A stretch of DNA of 64,000 nucleotides from Flaccisagitta enflata. Taxonomy: Eukaryota; Chaetognatha; Sagittoidea; Aphragmophora. The notes below the pieces were generated by a model that was not told the DNA's origin, did no database searches, and saw only the letters and a program-made list of their open reading frames with translations. The stretch covers positions 51,026,001 to 51,090,000 of the forward strand of contig OZ231128.1 of assembly GCA_965153355.1 (NCBI GenBank), read 5' to 3'. The translations under genes were made by a program, and so were the position numbers. Below, in pieces: positions 54,769 through 64,000 of the stretch (positions within the stretch are counted from its first letter, which is position 1; every line of letters starts with the position of its first letter).

Positions 54769-55320
54769 GGAATAATATCCTAAACTGGAGGAAGGTATTT
54801 AAGTGTCTTAATTTACCTGACAAACTTCATACTCAAATATGTTGTCTACTTGGATTTTTGTCCCTGAGTTTGTTGTTGAAACCAAATATTTTGAACATCT
54901 ATAAATAACTAGAATATCACATTTCACAAATATTATGAAGGAATATTGCTCGTGTTTGCCATAACTCATTCCCTACAGTATGTCCTGTAAGAATATTGCT
55001 CGTTTAGTTGTTGCTAGGGAGCATCATTTAGCGGTTGCCAGGTGTGATGCCCTCAGCAACAGCCAAACGGTTAAATATTCTTGCTATGCATATACTATGT
55101 AGGTGTTTCGTAGCAAATTTAATTTTGAGAAGTTCCCTGACAATATTTCTCAAAATATTGGTATTTTAGTGGTTATAAATGTTTTAAAAATAATTTGGTT
55201 TTATAGCAACCGAAAACTCAGGAAAAAGCATTGGGAGTAAACAACTTATATTTCAAATATCAGTTTTGTCAAACGAAATTAAGACACTTAAATACCTTCC
55301 TCCAGTTTAGGCTGTTATTC
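54769..55320. mobile_element. foldback element, ~550 bp
   Basis: CCTAAACTGGAGGAAGGTAT (54,780) is the exact reverse complement of ATACCTTCCTCCAGTTTAGG near 55,293. The match extends on both sides to about 46 bp (GGAATAA... to TAAGTGTCTTAATTT). Confidence 0.85.
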
Positions 55321-55429
55321 CACGAACCCCACTGTACGCATAGTGCCACCTGCCGGAGAGGAAATACATCTTTGACAGCTGAAGAGGCCATTTCCGTTCA
55401 TGACAAAAAAGAAAACGATAATGGAAAAC

Positions 55430-55740
55430 AAGTCATCCAAGGATTGCACATGGTCAGCAGCACCTGATGCCCTGCTTGGAGTGATCAGCTGAAAGAAGGG
55501 GAAGGAGAGCAGGAAGCAGTCTCTAGCAATAATGTCCTGTAGGACATAGTGAATTTTACGTCCTGAGAAGGCCTTTGGCCAATTTTCCATGATATTCAAT
55601 AGGATTCTTACATTTTTTAATTTCTTGTGAATTTTCCATGTTATTCAATGAGAATTTCATGTTTTTCTTGTTTCCTTATCAATTTTCCATATTATTCAAT
55701 TGGAATTATGCATTTTTTTTTCATTTTTAGTTAATTTTCC
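55430..55740 (-). repeat. type C repeat (diverged) with short ATTCAATNGAATT units
   Basis: CATGGTCAGCAGCACCTGAT, ATGTCCTGTAGGACATAG, then four or so repeats of ttttccatgttattcaat (55,575-55,755). Confidence 0.55.
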
Positions 55741-55776
55741 ATGTTATTCGATCTGAATTTGCATTTTTCTATTTTT

Positions 55777-55973
55777 AGTTGCGGACACTATAAGAGGCTT
55801 TGTCCGTCCGTTGTCCGTTTGGTCCGTTGGTCCATTGGTCCGTTGGTCCGTTGGTGCATTATGCGCAGTGCTGGTCCATTGGTCCTCAAAGACGAGTCGG
55901 AAAGGGGAAAACGCACATATCCGCCCCTGCCCACCCGTCCGCACCTAATGGTCGTGTATCCGGCCTTGTTTTT
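55777..55973 (+). repeat. hairpin-key repeat, type A, key loop deleted
   Basis: AGTTGCGGACA runs straight into CTATAAGAGGCTTTGTCCG, with the CGCAACT half missing. It ends GTCCGCACCTAATGGTCG then GTGTATCCGGCCTTG. Confidence 0.7.
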
Positions 55974-56059
55974 GTAGATTTGCCATGTTATTCTATGGGA
56001 AGTTTCCATTTTGTCATTTTCTCATGTTGTTTAATGGAAATATGAGAATTGAAAAGCTG

Positions 56060-56410
56060 GGGGGGGACGTACAGACGGACGTACGGACGGACATAAGGAA
56101 ATTCATCCCTGTAACCTACAGGACATCAGCCCTTTGGGGCCGCTGCCCAAAAAGGCCGGATACACGGGCCACGGTAGTATGTCTGGCGTCATTTATTCTT
56201 ACACCTAACTCTGGCACAATGAGACCTATCCTTATTTCTAAAATACCTATCCCTAGCACTATGAGACCTATCCCAGCTGAATATGATGATGAGTACAATG
56301 CCGATCATCAAAAATCATATACTAGATCAGTTATTAAGCTATTTCAAACTTTTTTTTTTGCGATCGACAGACAGACAGGGCCTCTTATAAGAGGTGTGTT
56401 GGCGCACCTA
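56060..56410. repeat. type C fragment plus a minus-strand hairpin-key repeat
   Basis: 56,060-56,155 has a GGAC tract, CTACAGGACATCAGCCC and GGGGCCGCTGCCCAAAAAGG. 56,150-56,410 (minus) begins AGGTGCGCCAACACACCTCT, TATAAGAGGCCCTGTCTG and ends GTGGCCCGTGTATCCGGCC. Confidence 0.5.
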
Positions 56411-56414
56411 GAAT

Positions 56415-58210
56415 AATGGAAGGAAAGTAAACTGTAAAACAAGAGAGGAAAATTCGGCGAGGCTCAGATTTTTTGTCTCAACGGTTTTTTCCTAATGATT
56501 TCCATGAAGCAACCTTGTAGGGCACATTTCCATTTCGCGTGTTTCTTTTCTTTTCTCTTAGTTTCATTTTCTCACTTTTCTCTTTTTCTTTCTTGCTTTT
56601 TACCATCTCTAGCCGTGAACCTTTCTGAGTTAAACTTTGCCAGTTTTTAGGTCTTTCATTTCTCATCCCTCTATCCAAGGATGTATTGGAGCTCCGAAAT
56701 TAACCTCGTTCCCTGAGCTTAGAAACTTAGTTATAAATGATTAAAAAACTGTTCCGTGTTCATGAGCAAAATATAATTTTTTTTTAATCAAATCTAGTAT
56801 CAATGACATTTTCAATTTCGTTTGCTGAATTTCTCACAATTCAAAAACCATTTGAATTTTCTGACTTTTCTTACATCTTGAGATATGGTAGAGGTGACCT
56901 GGCTTCCCATAATATGGGTCATACATCCATGTCTTCTTCTGTTCCTTTTGCTCCTCTTGGTCCCCATATTTTTCTGTCTGTCGTTCTTTCTGTTTCTTAG
57001 TCTCCCTCGGGTTTCCTGTCTATCTGTTCCTGTTCTCTTGTCTGTTTTTCTCCACGAATCCGCACCGAAACTCGCGTGCAAATAAGTTTTCCAAAAAAAA
57101 GAAAGAAAAAATGATAAAATGCTGAAATTGAAAACGTCACAAAACAAACACGACATCCTTGTGAAAATGAAAAGCGGCGCGGGCTTAATGACGCATGTCT
57201 TTCTGTGCCCGAGTCTTGACGATGGCGTGACTTTTTTTTTTCTCTCCTCATTTTTCGAGACATTAGTCACGACTCACGACTCTCTCTCAGCCTCCGTGTT
57301 GGTCGGTTTTGGAAATGGCGAGACGTGCTAATTTTAGCTTTGAATAAACCCTTTTACATGTCTAGCTCAAACTTGTCTCCTCCATAAAAATTTAGATTCA
57401 ATGAAACTCGTTAGTTCTTTTTTGTCGTGTTTTGTTCTACCATGGAACGCGAGACATAAATGAAATCCATAAAGATCAAAGTGGAAATACAATCTATTTA
57501 GTGAAACCAAAAGCTGACAAATAACAATGCATATAGACGTGGTTGACCGAATATATTTTAGATGGCGAGACAGGAAGTTACTTGTATTTCAAATGTTTTT
57601 TTTTAAACAGAAATGGTATGAGAATCTACCAGATAAGCTCTCATTTTGCATCTTACTTTTCCCCAAAATGGCCATTGTTTTCACAAGTTGATGGAAACGT
57701 TACATCGACTGGGCAAAAAGTAAGGATACGGTACTTGTTTGTTTCGCAGGCAAACGACATTCCTCTTTTCTATGTTGTGAGTGAGAGAAGCGAAATCGTC
57801 CTTTAATCCGTAGTAAACTTCAGGAAGGCTTTCCTACATAATGAAAATAACAAGCCCGATCGGGCGCTGTAAATGTGAGACATATTGAGAAACGGAAATG
57901 GACGGACAGACGGATGAAAGTACAGATTATGAAAACATATTTAGGAATCTTTGCCTCGGTGTTTGACATCGCCGTGCCCGAAAAGAGCCAAGAACTGCAT
58001 TTTTTAAGGAGGCGCAAGCAGATGGATTGACCGACCAACTAGCGATGTTTCAACGGACAGACCCTCTAGAAGTTGTCATAACAGGTATGTTCCAAAGAAA
58101 ATTTCGTTTTCATTTAGTACACATGACTTTTTACTGCTAAGTCCTTTTTTCCAAACCATACAAATTTTCAAATATCATCATATGGTCTAAATGATACTTG
58201 CAACATTCAG
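56415..58210. other. no supported exon
   Basis: Low-complexity and AT-rich DNA with a decayed hairpin-repeat piece at 57,890-58,075. The lipoxygenase's last exon should lie below 58,216 on the minus strand, but I could not find it here. Confidence 0.4.
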
Positions 58211-58215
58211 CTCAC

Positions 58216-60119
58216 CTGAAGCACATTCAAGCCATCCAGATTTGCGTCTGTGTCCGAGGCCAACATGTTAGTCGCAACAATTTGCTTCATCATGAACCAA
58301 GTGCTTGGTAATGAGGCGTAGATCTTGTCCAGCGTTAGTTCGGGATCGTCAATCGGTTGATACGTCATGGACTGCATTTGTGCAAGGTAATAAATGATGC
58401 ATTCTGCAATTATCCGTACATCCGTGCATCAATCTTTTTGCTCCATCCATCACTACGCATGTCAGAGTGCCGCAATTGGCCAAAACTGGCTTTCCCCTGG
58501 CGAGAACTTCATTGTCTTGATGGGCGACCTCACGGTCTTACTGATTGTCTCCCTCAGGGGACCTGCTATCCTTCCTGGGCTGTATTTATTGCAGCCATGG
58601 TCGTATTAATACTGTGTTTACAATAGTAAGTCATAAAGAAAACAAATTAGTAATTTATACGTACAAATGAACAAATGTCTCGTCAACCCTATTTGCAGCT
58701 TTAATCAGATTCCTATTAATTTGCATAGTAAACAGAACACCAGTGCCCACAGGGCAGGGGATTTCCTGTTGGAAAGCTGGATTTATCATTATTTGTGGAA
58801 TCACTGTTTTGACATCGGTATTATATATTAGGTTCCACCACTCCAGGTATTAGTCACTATTCATATTATGATTTTGATTATGGATGGTGGTTATGTTTAA
58901 CTTTGCGTCAGTCTACATGAAAACAGAGAAATTTCACAATGCCTTCTCTATCATTAATGGAATGCTTGGAAACAAAAAATATTTCAATAAATAGACGCTT
59001 ATTTATTCTTTTTTTCCTACGTTACAGAATTTTATTGTTAGACGTACTCGTACGTCATGTTTTTGTTTTTGTATTGATGCCCTGGTTTGAGTTATTGTGG
59101 GTATTGTTCTTTTTATCGACGTATTCGTACGTCATGCCATTTGCCTTTTGATCGCTTTCTGATTTTTGCATGGATTTGTACATTTTGTGTTTTGTCTTTC
59201 TCTATCTCATCTTTATCCTGCATTTGTGACTTTAATCACGAGGGTCGACATGAACAAGCCCGTCGATGTCCTAAACTAAAAATAGAAAGTATACCACTAT
59301 TTGACATGAAGGGCTTATGCATGGTCCTCCCCGCTGATCCATCGCTATATTGTTGTTACACGCGCATTTGGGGAAATAAACTGTTAAATTGAAATTGAAT
59401 TGAAATTGAATGCTGTAAAATGAGCCGTTGGGCGACATTTAAATCGATTGGGAACCATCGTTAAGGTGACCACGAAGTTTCCATATAACCATATAACCAA
59501 TATAACCAATAATATGATATAACCATATAACCAATGGCAGAGACAAAATTTTCATATCAGAATTTTTGATTCCAATGCTAATTCAATACAAACTTTAACC
59601 TCACCCTAACGATGGTTCCCAATCGAAATGAAAGTTGCGCAAGGGCACGTATAACAGGATTTCTGCAAAAGAAACAGATGATCGCCGTTTTCGGCACTCT
59701 GACACACGTATCCATCACTCCATCCATCTATCCATCCATCCATTCATTTATCCATCCATCGCCAGCTAGCCATCCAGCCAGCCAGCCAGCTAGCCAGCTA
59801 GTCAGCACTAATCCACTATTCACTCATCCTTCCATCTGGCTATCAACCCATCAAACTTTTCATTCATCTAATTAATTATCCAACCGTCCACTATCATGCT
59901 TGGCCTGATATGTTTTTTTTCTTGATTTAAAAGTTCCCTTCACTTAATGACTCATTCTCTTTAGATATAATATCAAAGAAAATTACCAGTGGTTTATTGG
60001 GGACAAATCCAAAGTAATCAAATTGGGCGTTGTTTTGCACTGCGTGAAAAGCTGATGCATGATAGATGATGGAAGTCAGAACTTCAGTCAGATGCTGCCT
60101 TGTCGCAATTATCATCCCC
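58216..60119 (-). CDS. lipoxygenase, two 3'-proximal exons (partial gene)
   Basis: Exon 60,119-59,987 follows acceptor TTTTTTACAG and ends at CCACTG|GTAATT. It encodes LTSIIYHASAFHAVQNNAQF then DYFGFVPNKPL. This matches the lipoxygenase block S-A-x-H-A-x-x-N-x-x-Q-x-D with its downstream MPN-x-P. The conserved H and the N four residues later, both iron ligands in animal lipoxygenases, are present. Exon 58,371-58,216, after acceptor AAATGCAG, joins in phase 0 and encodes DPELTLDKIYASLPSTWFMM and so on, where the family has its ...LPDV... segment. The donor CTTCAG|GTGAGC shows another exon follows. Upstream exons lie beyond the BEL insertion and outside the window; the exon with the terminal isoleucine ligand was not found. 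The protein would oxygenate polyunsaturated fatty acids if the gene is whole. Confidence 0.75.
58640..59430. other. lipoxygenase intron, no other gene seen
   Basis: AT-rich intronic sequence. Short frames (58,939-59,392 plus) show no domain. Confidence 0.5.
59440..59630. mobile_element. foldback element in lipoxygenase intron
   Basis: CGATTGGGAACCATCGTTAA (59,446) is mirrored by CTAACGATGGTTCCCAATCG (59,607). The centre has ATATAACCA units. Confidence 0.8.
59705..59890. repeat. (CATC)n-like degenerate microsatellite
   Basis: CCATCCAT and CAGCCAGC units, imperfect. Confidence 0.7.
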
Positions 60120-60251
60120 CTGTAAAAAATTTGGAAATGTTTCTTTAGCAACACTTGTTGATTTCATATCAGAAACATACTTTCCTCGTCTTCTTCTCTT
60201 TTTTCTTCTTTTTCTTCATATTTTTCTCTCTCTTGTTCTTCCTATCTTTTT

Positions 60252-60369
60252 AGTTGCAGACACGCAACTCTTTAGGAGGCTTTGTCCGTCCGCTGGTCCG
60301 TCTGTCCATCCATCTGTCCATTGGTCTGTCGGTCAGTGAGTCGGAAAGTGGGAAAACGAGCGTTTTAGA
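60252..60369 (+). repeat. hairpin-key repeat, type A, interrupted by the BEL/Pao LTR
   Basis: AGTTGCAGACACGCAACT, then CTTTAGGAGGCTTTGTCCG to GGGAAAACGAGCGTTTT. The usual GCCCCTGCCCACC...GGCCTTG half is absent because the LTR begins here. The other half should lie beyond the right edge. Confidence 0.7.
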
Positions 60370-61129
60370 TGTTTTTTATGTGTGTGTGGGGGAGGGCATG
60401 GGGTGTGGATGGGAGTTGGATGCCCCCGTCCGTAACGATATTGCGACCTCGCGTTCTTTTTCTTCTTTGTAAAGAACCGCGTAGAATACAGTCTCCAACC
60501 GTCAAAGTACCTATGCGCTGACGTCGACGAAGATGAATCAGTCCGGCAGCCGCTGCGTCACGACCGCGCCAATCCTCTCGATGCCACGCCACGCGCTACG
60601 CCAACGACGTCAACACCACGAATCCACTCAAAGTCATCAAGTCTCCGTTTGGACAATGTTTCTCGTCGTCGCCATCTCAATATCTTCTATGGTTGAAAGG
60701 GGTACAAAAACGCTGAAATAATAGAAAGGAAAGGAAGAGGGGAAAAGAAGAAAAGAGATTAACCTAACAACCTATCGTCCTAAATAACTCAATAACTCAA
60801 CAACATAAAAACTATATAACTAAACAACTAGTTAATCCAACCGACCAACTGACCAACCAACCAAACCGACCAACCAACCAAGTCCATCCAAAACTCACCA
60901 GGTAAGGAAACGCACCCCAAGATTGATCAGGAATGAAGAGCGAATAACATTACAACTGATAACTAAAGAAAGAAAATCAGCAATAATATAAATTCACAAA
61001 ATGGGCGACAAACAGGGCGAACCAAAGAAAATATGCAATTACAAATAATCACAAAATGGTAAAATCTAACGCGATATTCCACAGTCCGCCCGTTTGAAGC
61101 CCACTTCAAACCAATCAACCCCAGTCACA
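60370..61129 (-). mobile_element. 3' LTR of a BEL/Pao-type retrotransposon
   Basis: Read on the minus strand it starts TGTGACTGGGGTTGATTGG and ends ...ATAAAAAACA, giving TG...CA termini over 760 bp. It directly follows a polypurine tract. A strong splice donor, CCTG|GTGAGTTTTGG, lies near 60,900. GGTTGGTTGGTCGG units are inside. The 5' LTR would lie outside the window, so the 60,370 boundary rests on the interrupted type A repeat. Confidence 0.6.
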
Positions 61130-61142
61130 TTGTCCCACCTCC
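61130..61142 (-). promoter_or_regulatory. polypurine tract
   Basis: GGAGGTGGGACAA on the minus strand, immediately before TGTGAC. It is in the expected place for plus-strand priming of an LTR element. Confidence 0.6.
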
Positions 61143-61212
61143 AAAAAAAACGATACCCCCACCTGAAAGTGACGGACGAAATACGGACGGACGGACAGCG
61201 GGAACAGCCCGC

Positions 61213-63297
61213 CTAACGCCGGAAGTTCGGCGGCGGGCCCCCGCGCCGCCCGTCACCACCACGATCAGATGAACGCGAGGGTCTCCACGCAGCGGGGGAC
61301 GAAGTCGCCAATGGTTCCTCCGCCCGCTCACCGCTACGCGACCGATCCCCCGCATGCCGCATTCCAGAGGCAAAAGCCAGCGCGATCTCCATCTCGCGCT
61401 CAGAAAAAGTGGAGGAAGAGGACGCGAAGGACGAATCCAGCGCCGGGGAAGCAGGTGGCCGCGTCGAAGAGGAAGACGACGATGGCCGATCAGGCACGCG
61501 AAAACCGCAATGCCCCCTCTCCACCCAAGGCCGACCACCGCCACCACCACCTCCACCACCACCCCGCGGAAGACCACCGCCCCGCGGAAAACCACCGCCC
61601 CCACCACCACGATGAAAACCGCCACCACTACGATGACCACCACCTCCTCCACCATGATGACCACCACCGCCTCCACCACGATGACCACCACCGCCTCCAC
61701 CATGATGACCACCACCAGCCCGACCACCAACCCGGCCAGACCCCTGCGAAGAGGACCGAGCATGGCCACCCCGCCGGATCTGCGCCTGCTGATTCCGGGC
61801 ATCCCTTAACGACTTCTCCAACCGCTCCACCTCCCTTGCAGCCTCCTCCTCTCGGCGACGACGCTCACTCTCCAGGCGCTGCTGCTCCGCAAGACGCCGC
61901 TGCTCCTCCTCCCGTCGCCTCTGCTCCTCCGCCAGACGCCGCTGCTCCTTCTCCTGCCTCAGCCGCTCACTCTCTAAGCGCTGAAATTCTTCCAACTTCG
62001 CCTTGGCCGCCATCTTCGACCGCTTTCGCCGCTCCGTCCGCCTCACTGACTTCTTCCTCTTCTTCTCGTCCTCCAGCAACCGCGCCGCCGCCTGCTCCTC
62101 ATCCTCCACCTCCTCCTCCACCGCGCCCCCACCGCCGTCATCCGCCACCGGCACCACCGGCACCACCGGCTCCAACGGAGGCATCGCCGGGTCCACCTCC
62201 GGCACCACCACTTCCCCTTCCACCACTTCCGCGTCAGCCGCCGGCTGCTCCTCAGCATCCCCTAAGTCCTTCTCCTCGAAATACAGTCCATCCATCGCGT
62301 CGCAAACCAACTGGTTTGAGGCCGCAACGCCCTCCTTCAAACCAGGCCTCTTCGCCATCGACCCGAACAAAACCTCTGGCACATAAACCGGCCTCCTATT
62401 CCTATGTCCACGATATTGGTCCTTCCAGCTCTTGGCCCCATCCAACAGCTCCCGAATGATCCATTGGACCGCCGGGCCACTGCCAGGTGGGCACGCCTTC
62501 ACCGCCTTATCCACTTCCCTCAAAAAGATAGTCACTGGGGGCAGCTCCATAAACACTGACACCCTTTTTACTGGGCAACGACTCGGCCAAACAGACCAGC
62601 GGGGGGCTCTATGAGTTTCCTCGTCGTGCCACGACCAAAACTCACATTCACCAGGGTCGCTCATAAAGGTTTGTACCGCGTATCTCACACCGTCGGCGTT
62701 CTTCGGAGCCCACCAAATCACCGACTCCCCACGGAAGGCCCCCGCTGCCACTTTCCTTAAGTCATCGGGCCTCGCCGCATCAACCACCAAAAAAAAGTCC
62801 GGCATACACCCATGCCTCACCACCTGCATGACACACATGTCTTTATACTCTGGATGCACAACCCTATGCAACGCCACCGCCACCTGACGCAACCCACACA
62901 AGTCCCTAATTTCCATTGGCATGTCCGTCCAAATGTTCATCCAGGGGGGAACCACCGGGCCTCCCGTCGAAGGTAAATTCTTCGGGTCAACCCGGCGCCC
63001 ACCCAACAACACTCCATCCTCCCTAATCACCGCTAGAGTTTCCGCCGCCATCCCCTCCGGCACCACCTGGCGAAACTCCTTCGCGTACTTCCGCGCATCC
63101 ACCACCAACTCCTCATCACTGTCACTATCGACCTCGTCATCACCACTACTGACCTCCTCCTCCTCCTCCTCTTCCCCACCAGCCACCACACCACCATCCA
63201 CCGTCCGGCCGCAAGCACAGGCCCCTTCACAATTACATTCTTCACTTCCACCGAGTGCCCCAGCACCACCATCCACATCCATCTCCAAACCCGACAT
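61213..63297 (-). CDS. ORF3 of a BEL/Pao-type element (694 aa, not envelope-like)
   Basis: The start is the ATG of MSGLEMDVDGG at 63,297; the frame is open a little further up but has no earlier ATG. Residues 1-75 are acidic with a CNCEGACACG cluster. About 75-330 is a mixed, probably folded part (WMNIWTDMPMEIRDLCGL; GECEFWSWHDEE; PAVQWIIRELLDG). After a Pro/Val/Glu linker comes a long R/E/Q-rich helix (RRREEEQRRLAEQQRLES), likely coiled coil, then a Gly-His-Arg region (HHGGGGGGHRGGG) and a Ser/Arg tail. There is no signal peptide, membrane helix or protease/RT motif. It lies after pol and before the polypurine tract and LTR, where envelope genes sit in some elements. An acceptor (CTTTCCCCATCCCATAG, exon from 63,366) and the LTR donor could make a spliced mRNA. 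GC content is far above the surroundings. An RNA- or nucleic-acid-binding role is a guess. Confidence 0.65.
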   Translation of the reverse strand: MSGLEMDVDGGAGALGGSEECNCEGACACGRTVDGGVVAGGEEEEEEEVSSGDDEVDSDSDEELVVDARKYAKEFRQVVPEGMAAETLAVIREDGVLLGGRRVDPKNLPSTGGPVVPPWMNIWTDMPMEIRDLCGLRQVAVALHRVVHPEYKDMCVMQVVRHGCMPDFFLVVDAARPDDLRKVAAGAFRGESVIWWAPKNADGVRYAVQTFMSDPGECEFWSWHDEETHRAPRWSVWPSRCPVKRVSVFMELPPVTIFLREVDKAVKACPPGSGPAVQWIIRELLDGAKSWKDQYRGHRNRRPVYVPEVLFGSMAKRPGLKEGVAASNQLVCDAMDGLYFEEKDLGDAEEQPAADAEVVEGEVVVPEVDPAMPPLEPVVPVVPVADDGGGGAVEEEVEDEEQAAARLLEDEKKRKKSVRRTERRKRSKMAAKAKLEEFQRLESERLRQEKEQRRLAEEQRRREEEQRRLAEQQRLESERRRREEEAAREVERLEKSLRDARNQQAQIRRGGHARSSSQGSGRVGGRAGGGHHGGGGGGHRGGGGGGHHGGGGGGHRSGGGFHRGGGGGGFPRGGGLPRGGGGGGGGGGRPWVERGHCGFRVPDRPSSSSSSTRPPASPALDSSFASSSSTFSEREMEIALAFASGMRHAGDRSRSGERAEEPLATSSPAAWRPSRSSDRGGDGRRGGPPPNFRR

Positions 63298-63299
63298 CA

Positions 63300-63725
63300 C
63301 TGCACTGAGACTGAACACTTGCACTAAGGCACACAATTGAGAAGCACAATTCCACTGACTAACTAACTATGGGATGGGGAAAGAACAAAAATAGAAATAA
63401 TATATACAACACAAACAATAAAATAAAAATCATCAAGGCGCAAAAATCACATCCGCAAAATTGAAAAAAAAAAAAACTACAAATCCCTCGGAAATAGTTG
63501 ACGAGTAAATCCAAATAAACGCCCCCCCCGAGAAAGCAACATCACGCCCAAGCCCATCGCCCAACGATCATCTAAGAAAAAAGTAATGAGGCAAGAATCA
63601 CATCGTAACGATTTAAACCCAGCACTAACGCGCATCCAACGAAGAAGAATATAAAAAGAAATACAAGTCACCAAAGCCAACAGAAATGCGTCATCTACCA
63701 AAAAAAAAATCAGTCCAATATACAA
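63300..63725 (-). other. pol-ORF3 spacer with splice acceptor
   Basis: 426 bp without a conserved frame. A hydrophobic frame begins right after the pol stop (LIFFLVDDAFLLALV) but has no ATG. It is too short for the 760-bp LTR, which argues that pol and ORF3 are in one element and not in two tandem copies. Confidence 0.5.
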
Positions 63726-64000
63726 CTATAATACATCCGCTCTGAGCGGGTCCAAGTCCAGGCGGACAACTTTTGTTCTGTCGCGGGAGAAAATTTTTCC
63801 ATTTGACGTCCGCACAGAAACTGTCCTCACTAGATCCTGGCCATCCGTCTCGACGACCATCCCCGTCCGCCAATCGCCCCGTCGACATTGTTCGTCCACC
63901 ATCAACACCACCTCCCCAACCTCCAAGTTCGGTTCCGTCGAGCGCCATTTCGGCCGCGCTTGCAACGCCGAGACATAATCCCGCGACCACCGGTTCCAAA
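63726..64000 (-). CDS. BEL/Pao polyprotein C-terminus (partial)
   Basis: The frame enters from the right edge and reads WNRWSRDYVSALQARPKWR, EPNLEVGEVVLMVDEQ, then WRTGMVVETDGQDLVRTVSV and DRTKVVRLDLDPLR to the stop. This is the C-terminal DUF5641-type segment that follows integrase in BEL/Pao Pol. There are no stops or shifts within the visible 91 codons. The rest (protease, RT, RNase H, integrase and gag) should lie beyond the window. It is a different subfamily from the remnant at 43,364. Confidence 0.9.
   Translation of the reverse strand, partial: WNRWSRDYVSALQARPKWRSTEPNLEVGEVVLMVDEQCRRGDWRTGMVVETDGQDLVRTVSVRTSNGKIFSRDRTKVVRLDLDPLRADVL

Noticed and set aside
57820-58038. Candidate last lipoxygenase exon below 58,216
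   Set aside because: None of the minus-strand frames in 56.4-58.2 kb has the family's C-terminal pattern or ends in isoleucine.
61269-62459. Plus-strand frame of 396 codons, rich in His and Pro
   Set aside because: It is the antisense shadow of ORF3 of the BEL/Pao element and has only low-complexity HHH/PPP text.
63477-63725. Hydrophobic frame directly after the pol stop, possible envelope remnant
   Set aside because: It has no ATG, one short hydrophobic stretch and no envelope-like features.

Overview
The window is nuclear DNA of an invertebrate animal. Genes have GT-AG introns, microsatellites are very abundant (GA/CT, CA/GT, CATT), and there are many foldback elements, a Penelope-like element and BEL/Pao-type LTR retrotransposons. 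The gene families (Toll-type leucine-rich-repeat receptor, XK-related membrane protein, SRCR protein, animal lipoxygenase) fit a protostome, possibly an arthropod. The species cannot be named from the sequence.

Layout. 1-2.5 kb: a GC-rich untranslated first exon, a second untranslated exon and a decayed repeat-family ORF (H3TH-like plus CXC domain) with its duplicated 3' flank. 2.5-10.4 kb: interspersed hairpin repeats and two plus-strand exons of a low-complexity protein (7995-8815). 10.4-14.5 kb: a terminal-inverted-repeat element carrying a nested Penelope-like element, with inverted terminal repeats and a 14-bp target duplication. 14.5-16.9 kb: repeats. 16,975-21,513 (minus): one intronless 1512-codon frame encoding a Toll-like leucine-rich-repeat ectodomain, one membrane span, a degenerate kinase domain and an IRE1/RNase L-type KEN nuclease domain. 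This is the standout gene. 23.9-33.5 kb: two more plus-strand low-complexity exons whose splice phases match. The intron between them holds minus-strand genes: a cysteine-rich exon, an SRCR-domain protein and a five-exon XK-related protein.

34.5-53.5 kb is a roughly 19-kb imperfect palindrome centred near 43,307. Both arms carry the same order of microsatellites, minisatellites, foldback elements and a decayed small ORF. The tip of each arm is a remnant of a BEL/Pao polyprotein C-terminus, the two pointing away from each other. 54-60.1 kb holds more foldbacks and two minus-strand lipoxygenase exons. 60.4-64 kb is the 3' part of a second BEL/Pao element on the minus strand: pol C-terminus, then a 694-codon non-envelope-like ORF in the env position, a polypurine tract and a 760-bp LTR. 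It is inserted into an older hairpin repeat upstream of the lipoxygenase exons.

The commonest interspersed repeats (types A, B, D and E below) share one architecture. A short key sequence is followed at once by its reverse complement, and the reverse complement recurs near the 3' end just before a ...GGCCTTG terminus. The key differs between types, but its copies co-vary within an element.

All domain calls come from reading motifs by eye. Splice junctions are inferred from consensus and phase, with no transcript evidence.
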